From Gnetum montanum (lineage: Eukaryota > Streptophyta > Gnetopsida > Gnetales > Gnetaceae): 64,000 nucleotides of DNA. The position numbers were made by a program, and so were the translations under genes. Shown here one piece after another: positions 54,739 through 64,000 of this stretch. The stretch's first letter is position 1; each line of letters starts with the position of its first letter. The stretch spans positions 739,686-803,685 of the forward strand of contig MNCI01008366.1 of NCBI GenBank assembly GCA_015680685.1, in the 5' to 3' direction. A model generated the notes under the pieces. That model was not told where the DNA came from. It worked only from the letters and a program-made list of their open reading frames with translations, and did not search any database.

Positions 54739-54743
54739 TTCAT

Positions 54744-57700
54744 GATGTCAATCTTTGAGTTGAGATGCTGAAGTCTATGAGACAACAAACTTTTAGTTAT
54801 GATATCAACCAATTTATTTGTAGAATTGATGTATTTGGACTTGACAAAAGAATATTTGATATCAATGTATTTGGATTACTTTTGTGGAGCATGTTCCATG
54901 GAAAGCATGATTACTATTGTGTGGTTACTAAACAAATCAACAAGCAATTCCGCTTTAAATTCCAATTTTGAAAATATTTTTTTAGTTATAAAATGTATTG
55001 TTCATAATCTGTTATGACTATAAATTTTGCCTCACATAATGAAAGGTTGATTACACATTGTTTTTTGAACTTCCACCAAATTGGATTTGGTCCATGAAAG
55101 TTAATAGCACCTAATGTAGACTTTCTCTCTTCTCAATCTCCATCCCAATTAGCATTTGTACAAGCATGAAATTTATTGTCTCCTCTTGCAAAGTATAGTA
55201 CATGATCCAAAATTAATTTGACATACCTCAAGATATATTTTAAGACATTTGTGTGTAACTACCTAGACAAGTAAGAAGCTTCAAACTTCAAATCAACTCT
55301 AGTTTGGCATAAAAATATCAAGGATTGAACGATGTTTCTATAATTACTTGTTTCAACAAATAATGTCCCATCTTTCCTTGTTAATTTTATATTTTGGTAA
55401 AGTGGAGAATTTATCTATTTTGCATTTTCTAGTTCTTGTTTCTCAATTATTCCTTTTGAAAACTTGGATCATTGAATTTTCAATCCTCCTTCAAACTAAT
55501 CAACTTGAATTCCAAGAAAATATCTCAACAATTCCATGCCTTTCATTTTAAACTCTGCCTTCATGTCTTCCTTAAACTCTAAAATCATCATTTTATTTGT
55601 GCTATGAATACCAAGTCATTAACATAGAATGATATCATAATAAAATCCCTCCCAACATGTTTGTAGTATAGTGTGAGCTCAAATGGACATGGTTTGTAGT
55701 TCTTCTTGGTCAAGTATTTATAAATGTAATGGTACAATGCTTTGGGTGCTTACTTCAACCTATATAGTACTTTCTTCAATTTACAAACTTTACCTTCCTC
55801 TTTTTCCTTGATGAAACCTTATGGCCAATAAATAAAAATTTTTTGTTGTAATGTGTGATTAAAGAATATTGAATTGACATCTATTTGGTATAACTTTAGA
55901 CCTTTATGTGTAGTAATAGATATCAGCACTTTTGTGGTCTCAAATTTGCTTACATGTGCAAAAATATCTTCATAATCAATGTGATTCTTCTATTTGAAAT
56001 CTATTATCATCAACCTTGTTATTTGGCTATTAATTTCTCTATTCCCATTAAGTTTAGTCTTGAACATCCATTTATACTCAATGATTCTTTTACCTTTTGG
56101 TTTGTCTACCAAGTCTCATGTGTTGTTTTTTATGATTGCTTATATTCTTTCTTCATTGCTTCCTTCCAAATCTTAGATTGTAAAGCTTCTTTGATTGTAC
56201 ATTTGAGATTCATTAGAGAGTGTTGAGTAGGTAATTCACATTGTAGTTTATGATTTTATTAATCTTCTATCAAAGCTATTTAGTAAAAATCTACTTCTTT
56301 GAATGGTCTCTATTAACCAAATGTCTTTGAGTAATAACAAGGTTTGTTCCTCATCTTATCTTCTTATTTCTTTATCAAAAATGTTTGAGGCCTACTTTAT
56401 CTTCTACAAATTTGACATCTATATATGGTTATCTCTTATTCAATTGAATTAAATCATTTATAGACATTGGTATTGTTACCATAGCCAAGAAAAATGAATT
56501 CTTGGATATGTCTTCTAATTTTATGTTATGCAACTATAATATCGTATCTATGATATTGAAGCTCTACATACATCATCATAGATGCAATATAGTGGGTCAT
56601 GGTTATGCCTATAAATATCAACCCACCATTGTGTCGAAACAACAACTTTCGCTAACACCTAGCAGAAATCTTGTAGTTTGTTTTTATGAATTAGAGTTAA
56701 AGTTAGAATGAATGCCTACAGTGTGGTAAACAATAGTTGTACGGAATCTTTGTTCAAGTGGATTATTCCTAGATGCAATTCATGATTGAAAATAAATATT
56801 GAGACTGTTTTTCACCATTGCACCATCTTACTTAGTTTAATTTTATTTTTCATCATGTTTACTTTCATTAAGAAAACACTTTCATATGTGAGAAATTTGA
56901 AATTTTATTAGGCAATTATTCATGGTAGGTCTTCTCCTTACTTAAAGTGGTGATCATCCTATTAATTATGTAAGTTGAAACATGTATTGAATGGGCCCAA
57001 TAAGCTTGTAGAAAATTACCATGTTTGTTGAGGAATCTAGCCATGTCTCATATCACTTCCTTCTTCCTTTTAGTCAGTTCACTATACTGAATACCTATTT
57101 TCTTTAAAATGTCATGTTTGTTGATGAGCAGTGGGTGCTCCCTACATCCAACCATATATTTCACAAGAATTCACATGTAATCTAGTCGTTAAGCATTCAA
57201 AGACATTCAATTAACCATTCAAAGATAATCTAGAATGTCTTTGTTAACCATATGAATGGAACTAGTATGGTATATAGATTGTTAAGCATTGATCATAGGT
57301 CGTTGTCTTCCCACTTGGATTAGTGGCAACTTTATCACATATGGTTTAGTCCAAAGTGAGGTACATGATTATTGATGTTTTTGGGACCTTCAACTAATTG
57401 AATAACAAGATAGAAATTAATTATGTAATCTAGTTAATAATAAAATTAAATCTGAATCTATCCTAAGGGTGATGAGTATCCATCCCCAACTTGTTGTACA
57501 TGTCATGAACTCACATAACCACTGATGGAATTACCAAGTGTTATATTACTAGGATTTCCAAGCAAATACATATTTATGCTTGAAACTAGTTGTGCTCATT
57601 CCATGGATTGCTTAATGTGGATGGAAATGTAAATATTAAGTACATAGTAAGTAAATTGTATTGAAAGTAAATCTATTCTAAGTTAGTGTTGCAGTGAATA

Positions 57701-58710
57701 TGAATTAATCTTGATATTATTGTTGTTCCTAAAATTTGTCCACATATAATGCCACTCAAATAAGATGTCATACACCTAACTCAAATCCACACTGTGATCA
57801 CTCACTAACTATTTGCTAAGATTACAAAATAAAACTATAAGAGTCAAGCTAAACTACTGACCAAATGGTGTCAAATACGCAGTGGATGCTCACATATTTA
57901 TAGGCAAATATAGACACTATATTGATAGGGATGAGTTAATGCATTTGGCTGCATTGACAAGGATGCATCAACGACTATGCATTAATGCAAATAAGTTATA
58001 GCAGATGTAACATGGCATCTACGATGTAGTAGCCAACTAAGACATGTTGATAGGGATGCATCAACACAAATTTGATGTAGCATCTACAATGTTGCATCTA
58101 CAACATCTTAACTAACTAATACACTTGACAAAATGATGCTTCATCATATCCTCACAACTTAGCTATGCGATATATCAAGTTTCATCACTTGTCATTGTAG
58201 TCTCTAAATTCTCTATAAATGAATTCACCTTTCTTATCTATTCTAATAATTTTTACTCCATTTTCATTTTCTTATTTGTTAATTTGTGAAAATTCATGAA
58301 TGTACTAAGAGTTTCATCCTTAGAATTCAATATGTATGTCCAAGCGAACCAAAAATGATCATCTAGAAGTATGAAAAAAAATACTTTCCTCCACCATAAG
58401 AAGTCATGGGCATTGTTCCAACTAGGTTCATGTGAAGCAATTCAAAAGGTGTTTCACTTATTTGCATTTATGCACTATGAAGGGTTAATTTCAAGTTGCC
58501 TCTTAGGCATGTCTTATATACTTCAGTTGAGGTATCTTTAATTTTAAGTTTATGTGCTACTTTATCCTTCACAAGTTTTTCAATGCATTGATATAAAGCA
58601 TGTTTAAGCCTCCAATACCACAATCTTAGCTCTATCATATTAAATTTGTCATTTGCATTTCCTATTTTGCCTTCAACTTTGTCTTCATATTTTTGTTCAT
58701 TCAATCTTTA
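54744..58710 (-). pseudogene. Cop-1: decayed Ty1/copia polyprotein
   Basis: Minus-strand pol, read right to left. The GAG-pre-integrase domain (58,710-58,470) has LWYWRLKHA and VYKTCLRG. The integrase core (58,440-58,150) has VDD-like LLDDHFWFAW and a GEFIYREF segment. The core's end and linker (57,120-56,920) include DMARFLNKHGN and STYIINR. RT (~55,990-55,600) has IDYEDIFAHVSKFETTKVL, YQIDVNSIF, VCKLKKVLYRLK and the active site YVND in place of YVDD. RNase H (55,260-54,990) is followed by its tail near 54,790-54,750. The order is the copia order. Many stops and shifts show it is long dead. It is interrupted by the solo LTR 57,122-58,146 and, at its end, by Ath-3. Confidence 0.8.
57122..58146 (-). 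mobile_element. Solo Athila-like LTR inside Cop-1 integrase
   Basis: TGATGA...TCATCA ends, 1,025 bp, with TATA (reverse of ATTTATAGG) near 57,895 and a U3 array of GATGCATCAAC-type palindromes (57,905-58,110). No primer-binding site flanks it. Flanks TTTGT and TATCC do not match, so no TSD is visible. Cop-1 integrase coding is collinear on either side. Confidence 0.7.
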
Positions 58711-58979
58711 TTCTTGATTTTGTTGGCTCTTAAGAAGCCACCCTAGAGCCTATGAGATTTCTTCTTGTGAAAAAATGTTGACTTTTGCCATCTTTTTTTC
58801 TTGATCATGATTGGATCACAAGTTTCACAAGACTCATGGTGGGGTAGTGGTCAAGATTTCTTCTTGACTACAAGTTCACAGTGGCTTTACCATGGATCAT
58901 GGTTTGTTTGCTCCTACCATCTTTGAAAAGTCATAAACTTGTCATGGATCATGGCTTTATGAAGGCTTGATATAGTGTG

Positions 58980-59379
58980 ACACCTTTGTTTGAGGAGGAA
59001 TACAACCTCTTTTTTTAAAAAAGAAAACTTGTGAATGGCTTCTCCTCAAAAGAAATTAGGCGAGTTGTCTTACCTCAATATATACATCTTGCCATGTCAT
59101 GCAAGCTGTCATTTCTTCTTTTAGCCACATCATTGGATTGTAGTGAATAGCCACATATAATTTATTTCTCAATCCCATGTGCATGACAAATTTATTAAAT
59201 TCAACATTAACAAACTCCCCTCTCTTACCACTTTTAATGGTCTTGATCTTCAGATTTAATTAATTTTCAAAAAGATTCTTGAAATACTTAAAAGTGGAAA
59301 AGGCCTTATTTTTTACTTTTCAATAAGTAAAACCATGTATGTATAGAAGCATAATCAATTATGATGAGAAAATACTTTG
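58980..59379 (-). pseudogene. Second copia integrase fragment
   Basis: On the minus strand YFLIIIDYASIHTWFY, GKRGEFVNVEFNKF and HMGLRNK reproduce the copia integrase core again. Cop-1 already supplies one at 58,150-58,440, so this belongs to a different copy or a duplicated piece. The 58,711-58,979 stretch between them is unassigned copia-like sequence. Confidence 0.6.
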
Positions 59380-59760
59380 TGATGAGTTGTGATTGATTGG
59401 ACTATGTTGATGTGATCCCATCGACACATACCCATCAATGCATGGTTTGATGCATCAATGCAGTGTCTAGTTTAGCATATATAAATGTGTGCACTTACCA
59501 CATTTATGGTATTCATTTATTCATAGCTTGGCCAAACTCTTGCAGTTTGTTTACTTGAGAGTTAGAATATTTTCTAAGTGCCCGCAATACGAGTTGAGAG
59601 GTATACGGATCTTTATTCGAGCACTCATGTACCTAGACACTTCAGTGTGATAGTAATAAAGATGATCTTTCTTGATAAACCTTGTAGCACTTGGACTTGT
59701 TGACACATTTAAGCCATCTTATGGAGTAGAATTTATGAATTAATGTTTAGGTTTTATTAA
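59380..59760 (+). repeat. Truncated plus-strand Athila-like LTR
   Basis: Starts TGATGAGTTGTG. It has a U3 array (59,395-59,470) including the 12-bp palindrome TTGATGCATCAA (59,447-59,458), a TATA (ATATATAAATG near 59,479) and the conserved R/U5 (TTGCAGTTTGTTTAC..GAGAGTTAGAATATTTTCTAAG). Homology to the Ath-4 LTR fades at about 59,760, so its right part is missing. Confidence 0.65.
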
Positions 59761-60410
59761 AATTCAAATATTATTGGTGGATGCAAGATAGCATACAAGT
59801 AGAAAAGGGAAAAAGTTCATGGGAGTTTAGTTGCTTTATCTGTAAAATGAAGTATATTAACATGTTAATGAGCAAGCAATGTGTCTACTTTCATAATCAA
59901 TGGAACTTGGTTTCTATTTTGACTTCTCATTGTCATGAGTAAGGAAAAGGATAGTAATACTATAGTTGCTCATTCTAATCAAATGGCTAAGTGGTAGATA
60001 GCAGAGGTACCCATAATCATTCACCTTTATGTGAAGTTTTAAAAGACGAATATATCTTCTAGAAACTGAAATATTGTGAATTTAGAAGATACTCTGAAAC
60101 TTGCTAGTTGCAAAGGGCAAATAATCATATGGGCAATAAAAGAAAATTTCACAGAGTTATGAAAAACATGGAATGTTGCTAAATGTTTCAAATTGCCATT
60201 ATTTGCACATAATTTTTTACGTTGTCCACTATGTAAGCTTTTGGGATTTGATAACAAGGGAGTGCAAAGTTTAACAAAAGCCTTTCCAAATTCACAAATA
60301 TTTGTGAAAAATCATGAAAGCATTGTCAAACCCCAAAAATTGGTTCAATTTTTAATAAGTATCCTTGTTAAAGGCATGTATTTCAATGGATTCTATATTA
60401 TTAACTAGTG
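59761..60410. other. Intergenic or decayed retroelement sequence
   Basis: Nothing recognised. Small frames (for example 60,193-60,408) have no family features. Confidence 0.3.
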
Positions 60411-60615
60411 TTTAATTAATATTTATTGTATTTTATTTGAGTGGTGAGTATTAGTTTATTGGTTTATTTTAATTAATATGATATATTATTATATATTAAT
60501 GTGATTATAATTATATTTATATTATATGTAATTATATATATATTACATAAACTATATAAACATTATAGTTTATATTATATATAATTATATGTAAATTATA
60601 TAACATTAAATATTT
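60411..60615. repeat. AT-rich low-complexity tract
   Basis: Dominated by TATTATAT/TAATTATATATA motifs, close to pure A/T. Confidence 0.7.
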
Positions 60616-62867
60616 GAATTAGGATAATGGTTGTTGTTTTGTTTCATTTTCGGCACAAGGGAGAAACTAGGGTTTGAGAGCAGCGTAACAATGGAGGCCA
60701 AGAACCCAAGCACTATTATGCACATCCATGGCTCTTTGAACGTTGTCACGAACATGAAATCTTGGTGAATCTTAGAAGGCTTAGAGCAGAAACCAAGATC
60801 TGAGAACAGACTTGCACATATGTAGCTATCTTAGAGGTAGGCACCGAGCTATATTGGTTTACATGGAGCCTTGTTTTCTAAGTTTGAGTTTCATTGCAAA
60901 GATCTTTTGAAGGCACTAAAAGCATGGATCTGATTGCGAAAAATGATGTTAATAAAATGATTGAAAATTCAATAGAGCTAGTAATTAATTTAGAGCATGT
61001 GTATGCATTTGTAGATAGTATAATTACACATTTTAAAGAGTTGCTTTCTTCTAATGATATCAAGGTTGTCCAAAAGATTGTAATTGCTTGTAATCATATT
61101 GTTGATGCATAAAATTTGGACGCACCAACACTAGGAAAGAAAACTCATTTTAGGAGGCTATTGCCTAGGGCACCTCCCATATGGGTATGGAAACCTAGGA
61201 ATCATCTTAGTTGGAGAGGGTTACATGGCTTTTTGAAAATAGTAAATTAAAAAAGAAATTTGAAATTTAAATTAAATGATTATCTTAAATACCATAAGTA
61301 ACTAAAGGAAATAAATTTTTCCTGGTCCCACTAACGTTGTCGGTTGTCGGTGGATGGTGTCCATTGATGGGCAGAAAAATTGTGACCACCTTGAAAGAGG
61401 GAGAGAGAAAGAGAGATTGCTGTGGGGAGGTGCTACCTCTCTTTTGGTCTCTGCTATAGTAGTTGTTGCCATGGAGAGAGAGGGAGATCCCTGCTATTTG
61501 CCACCTGCATGTTGTCTTCGGGAAAAGGAATGAACCACTACGTGCAGGAGCCCCTGCCCTGCACGCACGTTGCAGCCCAAAGAAACAAAAATTTTCTACC
61601 AAAAAAGGAAAGAAACCACCACTTGCTGCAGTCGCGTGCACCCTGCGGAAGAGAAAAGCCTGCTACAGTGTGTTGAGAGTTGACCGCTAGCTGATGCTTA
61701 GCCTAGCCCTACGAAGAAAGAAGGCTGTCAGATCTTGCCCAGCCCAGCAATCGCTTGCAATGCATCTCCGCTATTGCCCCTGCATCTCCGCTTCTCCTGT
61801 CCCATGGTCTAAAAAAAAAAGAGGAAACCACTACCTGTTGGAGAGGAAGCAGCCCCCCTCACTCCTTGGGAGACCAATATCTTTCATAGTGTTCATTTCT
61901 GTCTTTTTATAGCTACTACTGAGTAACTGTTGTCACCGAAACGCCACTAAAAATGGCCACCACATTCCACGTAACGCCCACTGTAACCTGTAGCCATTAC
62001 GACCATGAACACCCGTCGATGGTTATTGCAACCACATTCGATAACTCCCACACTACATGCCTGAAACACCTGGCACCACTCACTCTGTTAATCAATGTAA
62101 CTCCCATCACTGGTGGTAACACCCCATGTTCCTACACGCCTGCCACCACCAATGATGCATGCCTCGTAACGCCCATGTTCTGTGTTCTTGAACAGTTGTC
62201 CTCTCTATTTCTGAAGATGCATAAGTTGCTATCAAGGAAGGATTCTGATTTTCGGGTTTGGCAGAGGAAACGTTATTTTCTTTGCTTTAGAAACCATCGT
62301 AGAGAATTTTTTCATATGAATTGCACATGTCGAATTTGTTTATCATTATTCTGAGTATACTTATATTTCTCAGCGCAAGAGGTGCAAGCAGAATAGTGAT
62401 CTTCATCCAAACGATTTTTTTGACAGAGCCTACTACAGTAGACAAAACAAGGTGCACCTACTGGGCTGTGACATTATAGATGTAGACTTTGTCATCGTAG
62501 AACATGGTAAATTCATAGCTTTTAAAAAAAAATGTAGTTTCCACCGTTCTTGCTTATCCTACATGAACAGTGAGTGTTGACTTTTGAAAGGATTTTCACA
62601 TCCCATGATCATTATCATGGTCTTGAGTTCTTTCTGGGGCACCATAAACCATCATGGGTGTGTTGTTTTTTTAATCTATCCGAAGGAACCACCAAGTTAA
62701 GCAAATTGAATTTAAAAACGAAATGGTATTTTCCACGTTGCAAATATGGGAGTTAAACAGTTGAAATAAAGTAACACTCAAAATCTTAATATTCTTCATG
62801 TTAATGAATAATAGGCACTAATTATCAAAAACGATCCAAAGTTTAATGTCATATTCATATAAATGGG
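60616..62867. other. Unassigned sequence, partly higher GC
   Basis: Contains two short plus-strand frames (about 60,690 and 60,894-61,112, the latter with IENSIELVINLEHVYAFVDS) and a GC-richer block at 61,400-62,200 with several overlapping small frames. None shows a domain I recognise, and no gene model is supported. Confidence 0.3.
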
Positions 62868-63779
62868 TGATGAAGTGTCATTTAGTCAATGCGTCGACTG
62901 GGCCACGTATACGGGGCCGCATATACACGGCTGCGTCGACGCGGGCTCGTTGATGTAGCCACCCTACGTCGACGTGGCCCCATTTACGCAGCCACCTATC
63001 CCAGCCTATAAATAAGAGGGCCTTCCACCTCATTTAGGCATCTTTTGAGTAGTTGTAGCGAAGCTGTTGCAGTTTGTTCCTGCAGGAGATAGAACATTTT
63101 CCAAGTGCCCGTAGCAGGTGTAAGAAAAGTGATCGACTCTTTATTCGAGCATTGATGTATTTGAGCCCATTGGCGTGATGGCAATAAAGACAAACTATTC
63201 AAGCATTCCTTGCAGCATTTGGACTTAGTTATTTTATGCATTCAATAGTTTAATATATTTATGCTTTATTAGTTATATGTTAATTACTTAAGTTTTTGTT
63301 ATTATAATTTCCATCGCTATTGTTCATTCGTAGTTCATTAAGGCCATAAGTACGACCATCTCGAACGTAACTAAACACTTGGTAAGCCCAGTGACGCTTA
63401 ACGTCTGGTAACCCAGAAATGTTAGGAAATGCTCAAAACGTGCTCGGAAGATGGGACCGGTTACTTATGTTAGGAGTAGTTAAGATTTAGATTAAGAAAA
63501 TTTTAGATTAATTAATATTCCATCCTTACTTTCCAAGATAATTAGTCACTGAAAAAATAATTAAAAAGATATAAAAATCATTAGCCTTAGTCTCACTTAA
63601 CCATCGTAAACAGAACCTCACAAGTGAGATTAGGATGACAACGACTGTTGTAACCCAAGGTTTCACTGGTTAGAAGTCTGGTGTATGTTAAGTGCTTATA
63701 GTCTGCAGATTTTGATCGAGTCACACGTGAAAGCTCATGATTCATATGGTTGGGTGTAGGTATACCTAGCTGCTCATCA
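62868..63779 (+). repeat. Ath-4 5' LTR (912 bp)
   Basis: TGATGA...TCATCA. A CpG-rich U3 array with GTCGAC motifs (62,886-62,998) abuts the TATA box TATAAATA at 63,007-63,014. AATAAAG lies near 63,182. The 5' flank is ATGGG. Confidence 0.8.
63007..63014 (+). promoter_or_regulatory. TATA box of the Ath-4 LTR
   Basis: TATAAATA in GCCTATAAATAAGAGGG, immediately downstream of the motif array. Confidence 0.65.
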
Positions 63780-63780
63780 T

Positions 63781-63798
63781 TGGCGCCGTTGCCGGGGA
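63781..63798 (+). promoter_or_regulatory. Ath-4 primer-binding site (tRNA-Asp type)
   Basis: TGGCGCCGTTGCCGGGGA, the motif known for Athila-type elements primed by tRNA-Asp. One base separates it from the LTR. Confidence 0.85.
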
Positions 63799-63945
63799 TT
63801 GTTAGTCTTACATGTGTCATCTGACCTTAGTGAAATGATCATTTAAGTCGTTAGAACGGACCCCGAGTAGAAATATTTACGCATGCTAGGCGAATTTAAG
63901 TAAATAGTAAGGTACACTGATTATATGGACCATCTAACGTCCAAT

Positions 63946-64000
63946 ATGTCTTCTCACAGGAGAGAAGTATTCGAATCGCCGGTGCCACAAGAATGTTGGG
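63946..64000 (+). CDS. Ath-4 gag, N-terminal codons
   Basis: ATG at 63,946 opens MSSHRREVFESPVPQECW up to the window edge. The MSS start and the P-Q-E-C motif recur at the gag starts of Ath-1 (24,380), Ath-2 (23,151) and the second unit (28,455), supporting the start. Open as far as visible. Confidence 0.6.
   Translation, partial: MSSHRREVFESPVPQECW

Larger units (their letters stand above)
62868..64000 (+). mobile_element. Ath-4: plus-strand Athila-like element, 5' end only
   Basis: 5' LTR, primer-binding site, 147-nt leader and the first codons of gag; the rest lies beyond the right edge. Its PBS is the least decayed in the window, suggesting it is among the youngest of the Athila-like elements. 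Confidence 0.8.

Noticed and set aside
60894-61112. 72-codon frame, possible gene exon
   Set aside because: No family recognised and no splice structure that would connect it to another exon.
61285-62360. Several small frames in a GC-richer block
   Set aside because: They overlap on both strands and lack any conserved motif; kept only as unassigned sequence.

Overview
The window is nuclear DNA of a seed plant with a large, repeat-rich genome. Plant-type Ty3/gypsy (Athila- and Tat-like) and Ty1/copia retrotransposons dominate it. The only two intact genes are plant genes: a mitochondrial complex I subunit (NDUFB10 type) and an intronless CYP74 cytochrome P450. I cannot fix the species from sequence alone. 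No rRNA, tRNA gene, CRISPR array or bacterial feature was seen.

Layout. (1) 1-30,359 is a nested retrotransposon stack. The oldest element, called Ath-1 here, lies on the minus strand and runs off the left edge; its 5' LTR is at 24,535-25,425. A solo LTR of a Tat-like family (805-2,848, TSD AATAC) sits in it, and a minus-strand element, Ath-2 (4,714-24,234, TSD CCTTC), sits in its gag. Ath-2 in turn carries a plus-strand element, Tat-1 (about 5,111-16,382). Tat-1 has the domain order gag-PR-extra RNase H-RT-RNase H-IN, and its 3' LTR holds an antisense fragment of a host PHD-finger gene. The 5' end of Ath-1 plus its flank was tandemly duplicated (second unit 26,172-30,359). The second unit carries a different solo LTR at the same gag position that Ath-2 used in the first. 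(2) 30,360-48,865 is a gene island with NDUFB10 (30,912-31,202), the CYP74 gene (43,047-44,513), long AT-rich intergenic DNA, dispersed repeats and several short tandem arrays, one of them just upstream of the CYP74 promoter. (3) 48,866-64,000 is a second retrotransposon cluster: a complete gag-only minus-strand element, Ath-3 (48,866-54,738, TSD TTCAT), inserted in a decayed minus-strand copia element (Cop-1); a solo LTR (57,122-58,146); a second copia integrase fragment; a truncated LTR; and at the right edge the 5' LTR, primer-binding site and gag start of a plus-strand element, Ath-4.

How it fits together. The Athila-like LTRs share TGATGA...TCATCA ends, a 1-nt spacer and a tRNA-Asp-type primer-binding site. 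Each carries a lineage-specific array of palindromic motifs directly upstream of its TATA box. None of the retroelements is intact: Tat-1 has stop codons, Ath-2 has lost reverse transcriptase, Ath-3 has only gag, and Cop-1 is a pseudogene. The two host genes are intact, with recognisable TATA boxes. The CYP74 promoter also has a G-box, which suits a jasmonate-pathway gene. TSD and domain calls come from reading the sequence by eye; identity levels are impressions, not computed values.
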